Below, in pieces: positions 1 through 8,693 of a stretch of DNA of 64,000 nucleotides (position 1 is the stretch's first letter; each line of letters starts with the position of its first letter). A program made the translations under genes and the position numbers. Source of the stretch: Mariniflexile fucanivorans (GTDB taxonomy: Bacteria > Bacteroidota > Bacteroidia > Flavobacteriales > Flavobacteriaceae); assembly GCF_004341235.1 (NCBI RefSeq), contig NZ_SLUP01000004.1:186001-250000 (forward strand), in the 5' to 3' direction. The notes beneath the pieces were generated by a model that worked only from the letters and a program-made list of their open reading frames with translations, was not told where the DNA came from and ran no database searches.

Positions 1-72
1 AACTTCCATATTATTATCTTGACTATACACGTAAAACGAGCACAAAATAAAAATGAATACCAGTTTTTTCAT
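1..72 (-). CDS. N-terminus of an exported protein (runs off left edge)
   Basis: On the minus strand an ATG at 70-72 opens a frame that stays open to the window edge (24 codons). It reads MKKLVFIFILCSFYVYSQ followed by DNNMEV, a typical Bacteroidota signal peptide with a cleavage-like YSQ. It begins 7 bp after the LytTR response regulator stop codon, so the two are probably co-transcribed. In this group such regulators often sit next to an exported sensor histidine kinase with TPR repeats. That identity is an inference, because nothing beyond the signal peptide is visible. Confidence 0.55.
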   Translation of the reverse strand, partial: MKKLVFIFILCSFYVYSQDNNMEV

Positions 73-79
73 AAATACT

Positions 80-832
80 TTATACTTTTTGAATATGTTG
101 AAGCAATTGTTTTTTTGAATCTGAGCTTATGGGAATCGCTTTTTTTGAAATAACAATATGCGATGTAGCAATTTCATCTATTTGAGAAAGGTTAACAATG
201 AACGACCTGTGTATGCGCAAAAAATGATTGTTAGGGAGTTTGTCTTCCAAATCTTTGAGTGTTACCACCAATAAGTATTCTTTATTTTTAGAGTGAATAC
301 GAGAATAGTTTCGTTCGGCTTCAATATAAAGAATATCAGCAATTTGCACTTTTACCATTTTGTCTTGGTGGCGTACAAAAATGCAATCGCTTAAAATAAA
401 CGGTAAGGTTTCATCTTCTTCAGTAGGTTCAATTTCCGATTCAATTTCAGTATAAAATCTATTAATGGCTAATTCGATAGTGCGTTGTAAATCTTGCTTT
501 TTAAAAGGTTTAGAAATGAAGCCATAAGGATTTGTGGTTTTAGCTTTATTAAAATGTGCATCATCCGAATTTGCAGTTACATATATAATAGGAATATTGT
601 AGTCTTGCTGAATTATTTGAGCGGTTTCTATACCATCAAGCGTACCTTTTAATTGAATATCCAGTAAAATTATATCAGGTTTATTTTCTTTTATGTGTAT
701 TAAGGCTTCTTCTCCTTTTAGTAAAATGCCCGTAATCTCGTAACCAAGCGTAGTAAGTTGCAACGACATGTTTGCTGCGATAATCATTTCGTCTTCAACA
801 ATCAATATCTTTACGGGTTCATTGGTTTTCAT
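80..832 (-). CDS. LytTR-family response regulator
   Basis: A two-domain response regulator of 250 residues. Residues about 7-125 form a receiver domain with the acidic pair near E13/D14, phospho-acceptor D58 in ILLDIQLKG and the conserved lysine in SKPFKK. Residues about 150-250 are a LytTR DNA-binding domain, seen in the patterns IADILYIEAERNYSRIH and FLRIHRSFIVNLSQI. It is a cytoplasmic transcription factor expected to be phosphorylated by a partner kinase, possibly the truncated exported gene just downstream. Length and domain order are normal for the family. Target genes cannot be deduced here. Confidence 0.93.
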   Translation of the reverse strand: MKTNEPVKILIVEDEMIIAANMSLQLTTLGYEITGILLKGEEALIHIKENKPDIILLDIQLKGTLDGIETAQIIQQDYNIPIIYVTANSDDAHFNKAKTTNPYGFISKPFKKQDLQRTIELAINRFYTEIESEIEPTEEDETLPFILSDCIFVRHQDKMVKVQIADILYIEAERNYSRIHSKNKEYLLVVTLKDLEDKLPNNHFLRIHRSFIVNLSQIDEIATSHIVISKKAIPISSDSKKQLLQHIQKV

Positions 833-1041
833 TGTATAAGTATTTGAATATTAAACACATATACGTTAAAACAACTTAAAGATAACTTGGGGGATCGTGT
901 TGAGAGTGCGTGAAACATATGGGTCTTTTTTATTTATTGCTATTAAAAAAAAAGACTTAGGGTGAAAATTTATATAATATTAAAGAAAATATTGAAATTT
1001 AACAAATTAATTGCATATTATTAATGTAATATATTATATAA

Positions 1042-1080
1042 TAAAAAAATGCTCAACAATTGTTGAGCATTAAAAAAAAA
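1042..1080 (-). terminator. Intrinsic terminator of lysA (perfect palindrome)
   Basis: A perfect 24-bp palindrome at 1048-1071 (arm ATGCTCAACAA) lies 28 bp past the lysA stop. It is followed on the minus strand by a run of seven T and preceded by a run of A, so it could work in both directions. Confidence 0.8.
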
Positions 1081-1098
1081 AGGTTTAGTTGGTAAAGG

Positions 1099-2334
1099 TT
1101 ATTTAACCAATTGTTTTTCTTTTTTACTAGCAAAATTTACTTCTATTTGATTATTAATAATATCATCAAATGTTTCTCTTTTTCTTATTAAATGGGCTTC
1201 ATTGTTGTACCATAGTACTTCCGCAGGACGGAATCTTGAGTTATAGTTGCTCGCCATAGAAAAGCAGTAAGCGCCTGCATTTTTAAAGCATAACACATCA
1301 CCTTCGTTAATTTCATTAATTCTACGGTTGTTACCAAAGGTATCCGTTTCACAAATATAACCTACAACTGTGTAAAAACGCTCGCGTCCTTTTGGGTTGG
1401 AAATATTGATAATATCGTGGTGCGACCCATAAAACATAGGGCGTATTAAATGATTAAAACCAGAATCTACCTGTGCAAAAACAGTTGAGGTGGTTTGTTT
1501 AATGGCATTTACTTTTGTTAAAAACCTTCCTGATTCGCTCACTAAAAATTTACCAGGTTCAAAAGCTAAGGTTAAATCTTTACCATATTCTTTGCAAAAT
1601 GCATTGAATTTAGCCGATAATTTTTCACCTAATTCTTCAATATTGGTTTCAATATCACCTAATTTGTAAGGTACTTTAAAACCAGAACCAAAATCAATAA
1701 AATCTAAATTTTTAAATTGTTTGGCCGTTTCAAACAAAATTTCACTGGCATAAAGGAACACTTCAATATCTAAAATATCGCTACCTGTATGCATGTGAAT
1801 ACCATTAATAGTCATTTTAGTATTTTCAACAATACGTAAAATGTGAGGTATTTGATGTATAGAAATTCCGAATTTAGAATCGATATGACCCACTGAAATA
1901 TTAGCATTTCCACCAGCCATAACATGCGGGTTAATACGAATACAAACCGGTGTTTTTGGGTGCTTTGTACCAAACTGTTCTAATATGGAAAGGTTATCAA
2001 TATTAATTTTAACACCCAATTTGGCAGCTTCTTCAATTTCATTTAAAGAAACACCATTTGGTGTAAAAATTATTTGTTCTGGAGTAAATCCTGCTGCTAA
2101 ACCTAATTGAACTTCTTGAATTGAAACGGTATCAATACCAGAACCTAAGGTGTTAAACAGCTTTAATATGGATATATTTGATAATGCTTTTACGGCATAA
2201 TTTATCTTAAGATGCTTAACGTTTTTAAAAGCATTCGTTAATCTCTTGTATTGATATTCAATTTTTTCGGCATCATAAACGTATACCGGGCTCCCAAAAT
2301 CTTGTGCAATTTTCAGCAATTGATTTTCCAACAT
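1099..2334 (-). CDS. lysA: Diaminopimelate decarboxylase
   Basis: Catalyses the last step of lysine synthesis, meso-2,6-diaminopimelate to L-lysine plus CO2, using PLP in the cytoplasm. The 411-residue protein has the alanine-racemase-like barrel, with the PLP lysine at K49 in NYAVKALSN. It then has HTGSDI, GSGFKVPY, EPGKFLVSESG and the catalytic cysteine region GYICETDTFGNN, then a beta domain. All are hallmarks of group IV decarboxylases. It is a single-gene unit with a hairpin terminator. A TATCTTTG box (2352-2359, minus strand) fits a -7 element about 18 bp before the ATG. dapD, an earlier enzyme of the pathway, is at 34349-35164. Confidence 0.95.
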   Translation of the reverse strand: MLENQLLKIAQDFGSPVYVYDAEKIEYQYKRLTNAFKNVKHLKINYAVKALSNISILKLFNTLGSGIDTVSIQEVQLGLAAGFTPEQIIFTPNGVSLNEIEEAAKLGVKINIDNLSILEQFGTKHPKTPVCIRINPHVMAGGNANISVGHIDSKFGISIHQIPHILRIVENTKMTINGIHMHTGSDILDIEVFLYASEILFETAKQFKNLDFIDFGSGFKVPYKLGDIETNIEELGEKLSAKFNAFCKEYGKDLTLAFEPGKFLVSESGRFLTKVNAIKQTTSTVFAQVDSGFNHLIRPMFYGSHHDIINISNPKGRERFYTVVGYICETDTFGNNRRINEINEGDVLCFKNAGAYCFSMASNYNSRFRPAEVLWYNNEAHLIRKRETFDDIINNQIEVNFASKKEKQLVK

Positions 2335-2467
2335 AATTTTAAAATTTTCGTCAAAGATATTTCTTTAGATTTAATATAAAAGAAATAAATCAAAAATTAA
2401 ACAAATTAAACAAATTGTTAATTATATAACAATACAACTTAATCAATTAACAATTGTCAATTGATAA

Positions 2468-2497
2468 TTGTCAATTATCAATTAATTACTACATTTG
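2468..2497 (+). promoter_or_regulatory. Promoter of sucC, Bacteroidota type
   Basis: TTG (2468-2470), a 19-bp spacer, then TACATTTG (2490-2497) match the TTG-N19-TAnnTTTG primary sigma consensus, 25 bp before the sucC ATG. Two direct repeats AATTGTCAATT (2452-2462 and 2466-2476, 14-bp period) overlap the -33 region. They could be an operator, but this is unproven. Confidence 0.8.
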
Positions 2498-2522
2498 CGC
2501 ATCTTAAACTATTTAGCAAATT

Positions 2523-3716
2523 ATGAATTTACACGAATATCAAGGTAAAGAAATATTAAGCAGCTTTGGCGTGCGTATCCAGCGTGGTATTGTTGCTCAA
2601 AGTGCACAAGAGGCAGTAACTGCTGCAAAACAACTAAGCGCTGAGACAGGTACGAGTTGGTATGTTATAAAAGCACAAGTACATGCAGGTGGACGTGGTA
2701 AAGGTGGCGGTGTAAAACTTGCTAAAAACCTTAAGGAAGTAGAAGATATCTCTGGACAAATAATAGGAATGAACCTTATTACACCTCAAACATCGGCGGC
2801 GGGTAAAAAAGTTCATCAAGTCTTAATAGCTGAAGATGTTTATTATCCAGGAGAAAGTGAGACAAGTGAATTCTATATGTCTGTACTCTTAAACAGAGGA
2901 ACAGGACGTAATATGATCATGTATTCTACTGAAGGTGGTATGGATATTGAAACAGTTGCAGAAGAAACACCTCATTTAATTTTTACTGAAGAAATTGATC
3001 CGACCGTAGGTATTTTACCTTTTCAAACACGACGCATTTCTTTTAATTTAGGTTTATCTGGTAACGCTTTTAAAGAAATGACAAAGTTTGTTACCAATCT
3101 ATATACTGCTTATGTAAAATCTGATTCTTCTTTATTTGAAATCAATCCGGTTTTAAAAACAAGTGATAATAAAATACTGGCAGTGGATGCTAAAGTAACC
3201 ATTGACGATAATTCACTTTTCAGACATAAAAACTATGTTGATTTACGTGATGTACGTGAAGAAAGCGCTATTGAAGTTGAAGCTGGAGCCTTAGGCTTAA
3301 ATTATGTAGATTTAGATGGAAATGTTGGCTGTATGGTTAATGGAGCTGGTTTAGCCATGGCAACTATGGATTTAATAAAACAAGCAGGTGGTGAGCCAGC
3401 AAACTTTTTAGATGTTGGTGGTACTGCTGATGCAGCTCGTGTGGAAGCAGCATTTAAAATCATATTAAAAGATCCAGCTGTAAAAGCTATTTTAATTAAT
3501 ATTTTTGGTGGCATTGTACGTTGCGATCGTGTAGCACAAGGTGTTATTGACGCTTACAAAAACATGGGAACTATTAATGTGCCAATTATTGTGCGTTTAC
3601 AAGGAACCAATGCAGATATTGCAAAAGAGTTAATTGATAATTCTGGTTTGGATGTAATGAGTGCAACCGAATTTCAGGAAGCGGCCGATAAAGTACAACA
3701 AGTACTAGCTTCATAA
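2523..3716 (+). CDS. sucC: Succinyl-CoA synthetase, ADP/GDP-forming, beta subunit
   Basis: TCA-cycle enzyme that interconverts succinyl-CoA and succinate with substrate-level phosphorylation, working as a heterotetramer with SucD. The 397 residues match the family length. The N-terminal ATP-grasp half begins [12 protein letters not shown] and has the glycine-rich [15 protein letters not shown] loop. The C-terminal ligase half carries [23 protein letters not shown] and [10 protein letters not shown]. sucD is not adjacent, which is common in flavobacteria. The gene stands alone between its own promoter and a hairpin. Confidence 0.97.
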   Translation: MNLHEYQGKEILSSFGVRIQRGIVAQSAQEAVTAAKQLSAETGTSWYVIKAQVHAGGRGKGGGVKLAKNLKEVEDISGQIIGMNLITPQTSAAGKKVHQVLIAEDVYYPGESETSEFYMSVLLNRGTGRNMIMYSTEGGMDIETVAEETPHLIFTEEIDPTVGILPFQTRRISFNLGLSGNAFKEMTKFVTNLYTAYVKSDSSLFEINPVLKTSDNKILAVDAKVTIDDNSLFRHKNYVDLRDVREESAIEVEAGALGLNYVDLDGNVGCMVNGAGLAMATMDLIKQAGGEPANFLDVGGTADAARVEAAFKIILKDPAVKAILINIFGGIVRCDRVAQGVIDAYKNMGTINVPIIVRLQGTNADIAKELIDNSGLDVMSATEFQEAADKVQQVLAS

Positions 3717-3723
3717 TTTATAT

Positions 3724-3751
3724 CCTACAAGGTTTTAAAAAACCTTGTAGG
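3724..3751 (+). terminator. Hairpin after sucC
   Basis: The inverted repeat CCTACAAGGTT ... AACCTTGTAGG starts 8 bp after the sucC stop. There is no clean T-run after it, so it may stabilise the 3' end rather than act as a classical terminator. Confidence 0.5.
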
Positions 3752-3809
3752 TATATTGTATATACTTGTTGGATAATTATTCTAAAAAGCCAATTTTGTA
3801 ATAATAGTC

Positions 3810-3868
3810 ACATTGAGCTTGTCGAAATGTTTCTTTTTTTAAAGTCTTCGACAAGCTCAGACTGACAT
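3810..3868. repeat. Intergenic inverted repeat of a dispersed Bacteroidota type
   Basis: Perfect 13-bp arms TGAGCTTGTCGAA (3814-3826) and TTCGACAAGCTCA (3847-3859) enclose a 20-bp T-rich loop. This GAGCTTGTCGAA core is familiar from many Flavobacteriaceae intergenic regions. Whether it is multicopy in this genome cannot be seen in one window. It is more GC-rich than its surroundings. Confidence 0.6.
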
Positions 3869-3942
3869 TTAGGTTCTAATTGACTTATGAGTTTCAAATA
3901 AAAACTGATTTTCATTAATTACTACACCCAAAGGGTTATATA

Positions 3943-3981
3943 AAACAAAAAGAGCAACGTTAATCGTTGCTCTTTTTGTTT
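3943..3981 (-). terminator. Terminator overlapping the 3' end of the DUF1456 gene
   Basis: A 17-bp perfect stem (arm CAAAAAGAGCAACG plus AAA, 3943-3959 with 3965-3981) and a 5-nt loop contain the stop codon and the last six codons of the minus-strand gene. The A/T-rich base provides a U-tract in either direction. Confidence 0.75.
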
Positions 3982-4328
3982 GTTTTAGAATGTAATAAAC
4001 TCTTCTTCTTTATAAATTTTTTTGGTATCGCTTTCGCGGAAGCTTCGCCTTGTTCAGTTCCTGCTTGGGGATTTGGAATTTTTTCTTTTTTGGAGGTTGA
4101 GTTTTTAGGAGGCATCGGTCCACGTAAGTGAATAACCAAACCGTTTAAAAAGTTTCGTAAAATTTGGTCGCCACATTCCATATATTTTGGGTGGTCTTCA
4201 TTTCTAAAAAAAGCGCCTAATTCACTTTTGGAAATTCTAAAATCTACAAGTTCTAAAATCTTAACAATATCATCATCCCTTAACTTTAAAGCAACACGTA
4301 GTTTTTTTAATATATCGTTGTTTGTCAT
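3960..4328 (-). CDS. DUF1456 (YehS-like) protein, single-repeat form
   Basis: The first 65 residues from MTNNDILKKLRVALKL match the DUF1456 repeat of the YehS family: conserved DDDIVKIL, FRISKSELGAFFR, HPKYMECGDQILRNFLNGL. Bacterial YehS proteins usually carry two such repeats in about 150 residues. Here one repeat is followed by a basic, low-complexity tail rich in K, S and P. The ATG at 4326-4328 is preferred over the upstream in-frame ATG at 4341-4343, because the family begins right at this methionine. The tail is encoded partly by a GC-richer stretch (GCTTTCGCGGAAGC near 4030) and ends inside a terminator hairpin. The molecular function of DUF1456 is unknown. Confidence 0.8.
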   Translation of the reverse strand: MTNNDILKKLRVALKLRDDDIVKILELVDFRISKSELGAFFRNEDHPKYMECGDQILRNFLNGLVIHLRGPMPPKNSTSKKEKIPNPQAGTEQGEASAKAIPKKFIKKKSLLHSKTNKKSND

Positions 4329-4702
4329 ATTTTTTATTTTCACTTAAATAAAAGCTACCGTTTATCGATAATGCAATGAGGCGGATGCTTTTCTAGCGTT
4401 TTTATGTTTTTTTGTAAAGATACTTAAAAATTTATTAAACTTCATTTAACTTAATGTAATTTGTAAATTTATAACATATTGTTAATCAGTAAATTAAATG
4501 TTTAATTTTTGTTTTTTAATTTTTATTTTTTGATAAAAAAAACAGGCTTTGTCATGGGTGATTTTAGTTTTTAATGATGAAATAAATAAAATTCACGACC
4601 AACTACGCCTGTGTTTTCGATAAGTTACATAATATCCACGATTATTAAATTACTCTTGTGTGTATCTTTATATTATTAATTAATTAATTAATCCCTCAAG
4701 AC
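4329..4702. other. AT-rich intergenic region without a visible gene
   Basis: Divergent gap between the DUF1456 gene and the TerB-like gene. It is very AT-rich and has a TTAA/ATTA tandem tract ending near 4692. No open frame of substance, RNA gene or clear TTG-N19-TAnnTTTG promoter was seen. TATCTTTA at 4663-4670 is a possible degenerate -7 box for the rightward gene. Confidence 0.5.
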
Positions 4703-5110
4703 ATGATTAATAGAGTAGAAAAACTAAGTCTCTTGTCTGAAATGATAGCTTTTGCTAAGTACGACAAAGATATAAAGCATATGGAATATAATTTTTTATT
4801 AGGTGTAGCCAAACAACTTGAAATATCACGAGAGGATTTCGATTATTTAATTGAAAATCCTATTAACTATATTCATTTAAAATCGCATAGCGAACGTATT
4901 GTTCAATTTCACAGATTGGTGTTATTAATGAATATTGAAAATCAAGGAGATAACAATTCAAAAAGTGTTATAAAACTATATAACTTCGGGTTAAGAATGG
5001 GCTTAAGTCATGAGTCCATTACCAAGGTTTTATATTTAATGGAAAGTTTTCCAAATAAAATAGTGCCGCCAGATGTATTAATAGATATTTTTAAAACACA
5101 ATATAATTGA
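4703..5110 (+). CDS. TerB-like small helical protein
   Basis: A soluble protein of 135 residues predicted to be all helical, with no signal peptide. The N-terminal part (LLSEMIAFAKYDKDIKHMEYNFLLGVAKQLEISREDFDYLIE, in sections) has the look of a TerB-type bundle: an acidic KYDKDI turn, then a helix-loop-helix ending in a second acidic helix. Similar flavobacterial proteins carry the label TerB-family, or, misleadingly, excinuclease B. No tellurite gene is nearby, so a resistance role should not be assumed. It is a single-gene unit ending in a strong terminator. Confidence 0.65.
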   Translation: MINRVEKLSLLSEMIAFAKYDKDIKHMEYNFLLGVAKQLEISREDFDYLIENPINYIHLKSHSERIVQFHRLVLLMNIENQGDNNSKSVIKLYNFGLRMGLSHESITKVLYLMESFPNKIVPPDVLIDIFKTQYN

Positions 5111-5168
5111 AGTTAACTCTCAAAACTTTAATTAAATGTTTTAAATTTCAACCTATTTAGGTTATTAT

Positions 5169-5202
5169 AAAGCTAAAAGTGAAAACTTTTAGCTTTTTTA
5201 TT
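5169..5202 (+). terminator. Intrinsic terminator of the TerB-like gene
   Basis: Twelve-base perfect arms AAAGCTAAAAGT / ACTTTTAGCTTT with a GAAA tetraloop, followed by a T-run. Confidence 0.9.
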
Positions 5203-5342
5203 TTACATCGATCTATTCATTCAAAAGGATATATGAAGAGTCTTAGTTCGGTAGCATTTTTTTTGATTCCATTTTTTATTAAGTTACACCGCAAGTTTTA
5301 TTTTTTTTTAGCATCTAAATAGTGAAACTTAACATTATAACC

Positions 5343-7655
5343 ATGAAAAAAATTACATTTCTGTTTGCTATTTTAAGTATTAACTTAACAATTGGGCAAT
5401 CTTTTTACGATTTAGAAACAATACAAACCATCGAAATTACTTTTGCCGCAAGTAATTGGGATGCCTTATTAGATGCAGCCGAATCTACAGATGAATATAT
5501 TGAAGCGCAGTCAGTTTCGATTAACGGAACCGTTTTTAGTACGGTTGGGGCAAAATATAAAGGCAATAGTTCTTACAGTGCCAGTAATGCAAAAAATCCA
5601 TGGCATTTAGAATTGGATACCTATGTAGATCAAGATTATCAAGGTTACACAGACATCAAATTAAATAATATGATTTTTGACCCATCCATGATAAGAGAGA
5701 CATTGGGATATAAAGTTTTAGGTAATTATATGGATGTACCTTTGGCAAATTACGCAAAGGTTTATGTAAATGGAACTTATTTAGGACTTTATACTAACGT
5801 AGAGTCTATTTCTAAAAAATTTGTAGATAGTCGTTTTGGTTCTAAAACAAATGCTTTTTTTGATTGTAGTCCTCCAGATGGAGCTACTCCACAATCAACT
5901 AATTTGCCAAATTTGGCATATTTAGGTACAAATAGTACAAGTTATGAATCGGCTTATGAGATGAAATCTGAAGAGGGTTGGGATGATTTAATTGCGTTAA
6001 CTTATAATTTATCGACTACCACTTCAACTAACACTGCAAATATTGAAGCTGTTTTAGATGTTGACAGAGCACTTTGGATGCTTGCCTTTGATAATGTTTT
6101 TGTGAATCTAGATAGTTATATTGGACAATTCAAACAGAATTATTATTTATACAAATCTGATAATGGACAATTCAACCCTATTGTTTGGGATTTGAATATG
6201 AGTTTTGGAGTATATGGTAGTACAGGTTCTAGTACTGGAGGCCCTGGAGGTTCAACTTTAACAACGGCATCAAAAAAGACACTTTCGCATACATTACATG
6301 CGTCTGAAACGGCATGGCCTTTAGTCAATAAATTTCTGGCTATTCCTAGCTATAAAAAGAGATATTTAGCACATTATAAAACGATTTTAACAGAAGTGCT
6401 TTCAAACAGTGGTAGCGAATATTACTTAACAGATGCCCAAGCATTTCAAACACTTATTACCGATGCCGTAACAGCAGATACTAACCTATTTAGTTACCAA
6501 TCCGTTTCAAATATGAGTGCTAATTTGGCTAGTACAGATATAAGTGTAACAAACAATACAGCGCCTGGAATTACAGCTTTAATGTCGGCAAGAAACACCT
6601 ATTTAACGGCTTTAAGCGACTTTACAAATACACAACCAAGTATTACAAGTGTTACACCTTTAAATACAAGTCCTGCTATTGGTGGCACCGTTTCAATAAC
6701 TGCCAATGTTACGAACACAACTACTACGTCTGTTTACTTAGGATACCGCTCCAGTAAGAATGCTGTTTTTGTTAAAGTACTAATGTACGATGATGGAGCG
6801 CATGACGATGGTTCTGCAAATGATAATGTATATGGCGTTTCAATACCTGTAAATGATGCTGCTATTCAATATTACATTTATGCTGAAAACACCAATATTG
6901 GCGCATTTTCTCCAGCTAGAGCAGAGTATGAGTATTATAGTATCGATGCAACATATCCTACAATTGCTTATCAAGAATTGGTAGTAAATGAAATAATGGC
7001 TTCAAACACTGCTACTGTTACAGATCTTAGTGGTAAGTACGAAGATTGGTTTGAATTATACAATAATACTGCAAATACTTTAAGTTTGGATAATTTGTAT
7101 GCATCTGATTCTTCTACTGATTTATTGAAATGGCAATTTCCAACTGGAACGACCATTGAACCTTACTCTTATCTAGTAGTTTGGGCAGATAGTGATACAG
7201 ACGAAAATGATGGGTTGCATGCCGATTTTAAGTTTTCTGCGAGTGGAGAGAATTGTATTTTATCTTATGCTGATGGAACTATTGTAGATGCAGTAACTTT
7301 TGGAGCACAAACAGCAGATATGGGATACGCAAGAAATCCAAACGGAACAGGTGATTTTGTAATTCAATCACCAACTTACAACGCTAATAATGAAACTAGT
7401 TTAGGTGTTGGTGATATAGAAATTTCTAGTTTAAATTTAAAATTATATCCAAACTCAACAGCTAATGTTTTAAATATTGTTGATAACGCAAATGTTGTAG
7501 AATCTATTAAAGTTTATAATTTACAGGGGCAAGCACTTTTTGCTAAAACATATTCGAACGAAAATAATATAACCATTGATTTGTCTGGTTATTCAAATGG
7601 TATGTATGTAGTTAATGTTAATAACCGACAGAATTTTAAGGTTGTTAAAAGATAA
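5343..7655 (+). CDS. Secreted CotH-kinase protein with lamin-tail domain, type IX sorted
   Basis: Exported protein of 770 residues. The start is placed at the second ATG (5343), which gives the signal peptide MKKITFLFAILSINLTIGQ; the first ATG at 5322 would only add seven residues before it. Residues about 25-420 are a CotH-type kinase-like domain, including FNPIVWDLNMSFG, a CotH-like acidic motif, and the early AKYKGNSSYS. After an Ig-like linker, about 545-680 form a lamin-tail domain (LVVNEIMASN ... YEDWFELYNNT ... LKWQFPTGTTIEPYSYLVVW). The last ~75 residues are a type A type-IX-secretion sorting domain (LKLYPNSTANVLNI ... KVYNLQGQ ... NGMYVVNV), ending in KVVKR. It should be surface-attached or released. 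CotH kinases phosphorylate proteins in spore coats; the substrate here is unknown. Confidence 0.88.
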   Translation: MKKITFLFAILSINLTIGQSFYDLETIQTIEITFAASNWDALLDAAESTDEYIEAQSVSINGTVFSTVGAKYKGNSSYSASNAKNPWHLELDTYVDQDYQGYTDIKLNNMIFDPSMIRETLGYKVLGNYMDVPLANYAKVYVNGTYLGLYTNVESISKKFVDSRFGSKTNAFFDCSPPDGATPQSTNLPNLAYLGTNSTSYESAYEMKSEEGWDDLIALTYNLSTTTSTNTANIEAVLDVDRALWMLAFDNVFVNLDSYIGQFKQNYYLYKSDNGQFNPIVWDLNMSFGVYGSTGSSTGGPGGSTLTTASKKTLSHTLHASETAWPLVNKFLAIPSYKKRYLAHYKTILTEVLSNSGSEYYLTDAQAFQTLITDAVTADTNLFSYQSVSNMSANLASTDISVTNNTAPGITALMSARNTYLTALSDFTNTQPSITSVTPLNTSPAIGGTVSITANVTNTTTTSVYLGYRSSKNAVFVKVLMYDDGAHDDGSANDNVYGVSIPVNDAAIQYYIYAENTNIGAFSPARAEYEYYSIDATYPTIAYQELVVNEIMASNTATVTDLSGKYEDWFELYNNTANTLSLDNLYASDSSTDLLKWQFPTGTTIEPYSYLVVWADSDTDENDGLHADFKFSASGENCILSYADGTIVDAVTFGAQTADMGYARNPNGTGDFVIQSPTYNANNETSLGVGDIEISSLNLKLYPNSTANVLNIVDNANVVESIKVYNLQGQALFAKTYSNENNITIDLSGYSNGMYVVNVNNRQNFKVVKR

Positions 7656-7671
7656 AGGAATAATGGTTTTG

Positions 7672-7725
7672 TATCTACTAAATTAGTTGTATGTTTAAAC
7701 AACTTATTTAGTAGATATAATTTTT
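7672..7725 (+). terminator. Long hairpin after the CotH gene
   Basis: Nineteen-base arms TATCTACTAAATTAGTTGT (7672-7690) and its near-complement (7699-7717, one mismatch) start 17 bp after the stop, followed by AATTTTTATT. Probable terminator. Confidence 0.75.
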
Positions 7726-7954
7726 ATTAATCCCATTTTCAGAACCTGATTTATCGAAATTCACTGTTAATGTTGAGGTTTCATCCGATGTAATAACAAT
7801 AGATGTTCTTCCATAATTTCCTCAAATTAATTAATCAAAACGTCACTTGAGGTTCTTTTTCTTCCATATTAAAAGTAAATTCCCCAAAGGCTAAATAAAG
7901 TACAAGGTTTTTGTATGAGAAAAGTTGCTTAGTTTGTGAGTTAGGATTTTTCAT
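7708..7954 (-). pseudogene. Possible gene remnant in two frames
   Basis: On the minus strand a 39-codon frame (7835-7954) starts with an ATG that overlaps the stop of the upstream exported protein (ATGA). It encodes MKNPNSQTKQLFSYKNLVLY and ends in PQVTF. In another frame, 7708-7821 reads GNYGRTSIVITSDETSTL followed by TVNFDKSGSENGINKNYIY. Both pieces look like protein rather than noise, but neither is a normal gene. They may be the shattered end of one small ORF after a frameshift. I do not recognise a family. Confidence 0.3.
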
Positions 7955-8631
7955 AAATATTTATTTTCAGCTATTTCCCACTCTGACATTTCTCCAAATT
8001 CGGAAAGTGTTTTTGGTTTAATGCTAAATTTTATAATTTCAGTAGATACTTTTTCTTCTAATATATTTCCAGTTTCTGAAATTATTTCTCCTTTTTTAAA
8101 GTCGTATTTGTCATTTTCAAAATTTCCAGTTGCTGATTCCACTCCATTACTTTCAGCTTTTATAATTACCATTTGGTTATTATTAAACTCAAAAGTGTAA
8201 GATTGATTTGAACGAGCAAATTGATAATAAATAATCAACAATCCATTTTCAATCGATAATTCAGGTTCTAAATATGGCAACATGCCACCTTCGTCTCCAA
8301 GAGCGATAAATTTATTATTCTGGATAATTGTTTCTTCATAACCGTTTTTATTTAGCATAACAATTATAATTCTTGGTTTATTTTTCAATAATTTGCAGTC
8401 GGAACGTCTTTTTTCTAAAATACTGTCTTTCGATTCAAGTATTAGAGCAAAATCAGTGAGATCATCTTTATTCAAGTCTCCAGAAGATTTTTGTAAGATT
8501 CTCCAATCTGAATTATTCTCAATGGTATTTAAATTCTGTCCGATAAAATTGGGATAAATTGATTCATTATTTTGAGAATTTCCCAAAATACAAAAACATA
8601 AAAATAATAATGTCAGAATTCGTTGTTCCAT
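7951..8631 (-). CDS. Exported protein of unknown function
   Basis: A 226-residue protein from the ATG at 8629-8631; this start puts the signal peptide MEQRILTLLFLCFCILGNSQ at the N-terminus. An in-frame ATG eight codons upstream is less likely. The mature part has a segment GDLNKDDLTDFALILES that resembles a single FG-GAP/VCBS-type calcium loop. It continues with beta-rich sequence and a C-terminus near FSIKPKTLSEFGEMSEWEI. Similar proteins occur singly in Bacteroidota without an assigned role. It is flanked by uvrB upstream and a region of gene debris downstream. Confidence 0.6.
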   Translation of the reverse strand: MEQRILTLLFLCFCILGNSQNNESIYPNFIGQNLNTIENNSDWRILQKSSGDLNKDDLTDFALILESKDSILEKRRSDCKLLKNKPRIIIVMLNKNGYEETIIQNNKFIALGDEGGMLPYLEPELSIENGLLIIYYQFARSNQSYTFEFNNNQMVIIKAESNGVESATGNFENDKYDFKKGEIISETGNILEEKVSTEIIKFSIKPKTLSEFGEMSEWEIAENKYL

Positions 8632-8693
8632 ATTTGTTTCAACTAAAGTATGCAAAGTTTCAATCTTCTTTTTATAAAAAATCTTAAGTTTTT

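Noticed and set aside
4703-5110. Tellurite resistance or UvrB-like function
   Set aside because: Such labels come from database transfer; there are no partner ter genes and no helicase motifs in 135 residues.
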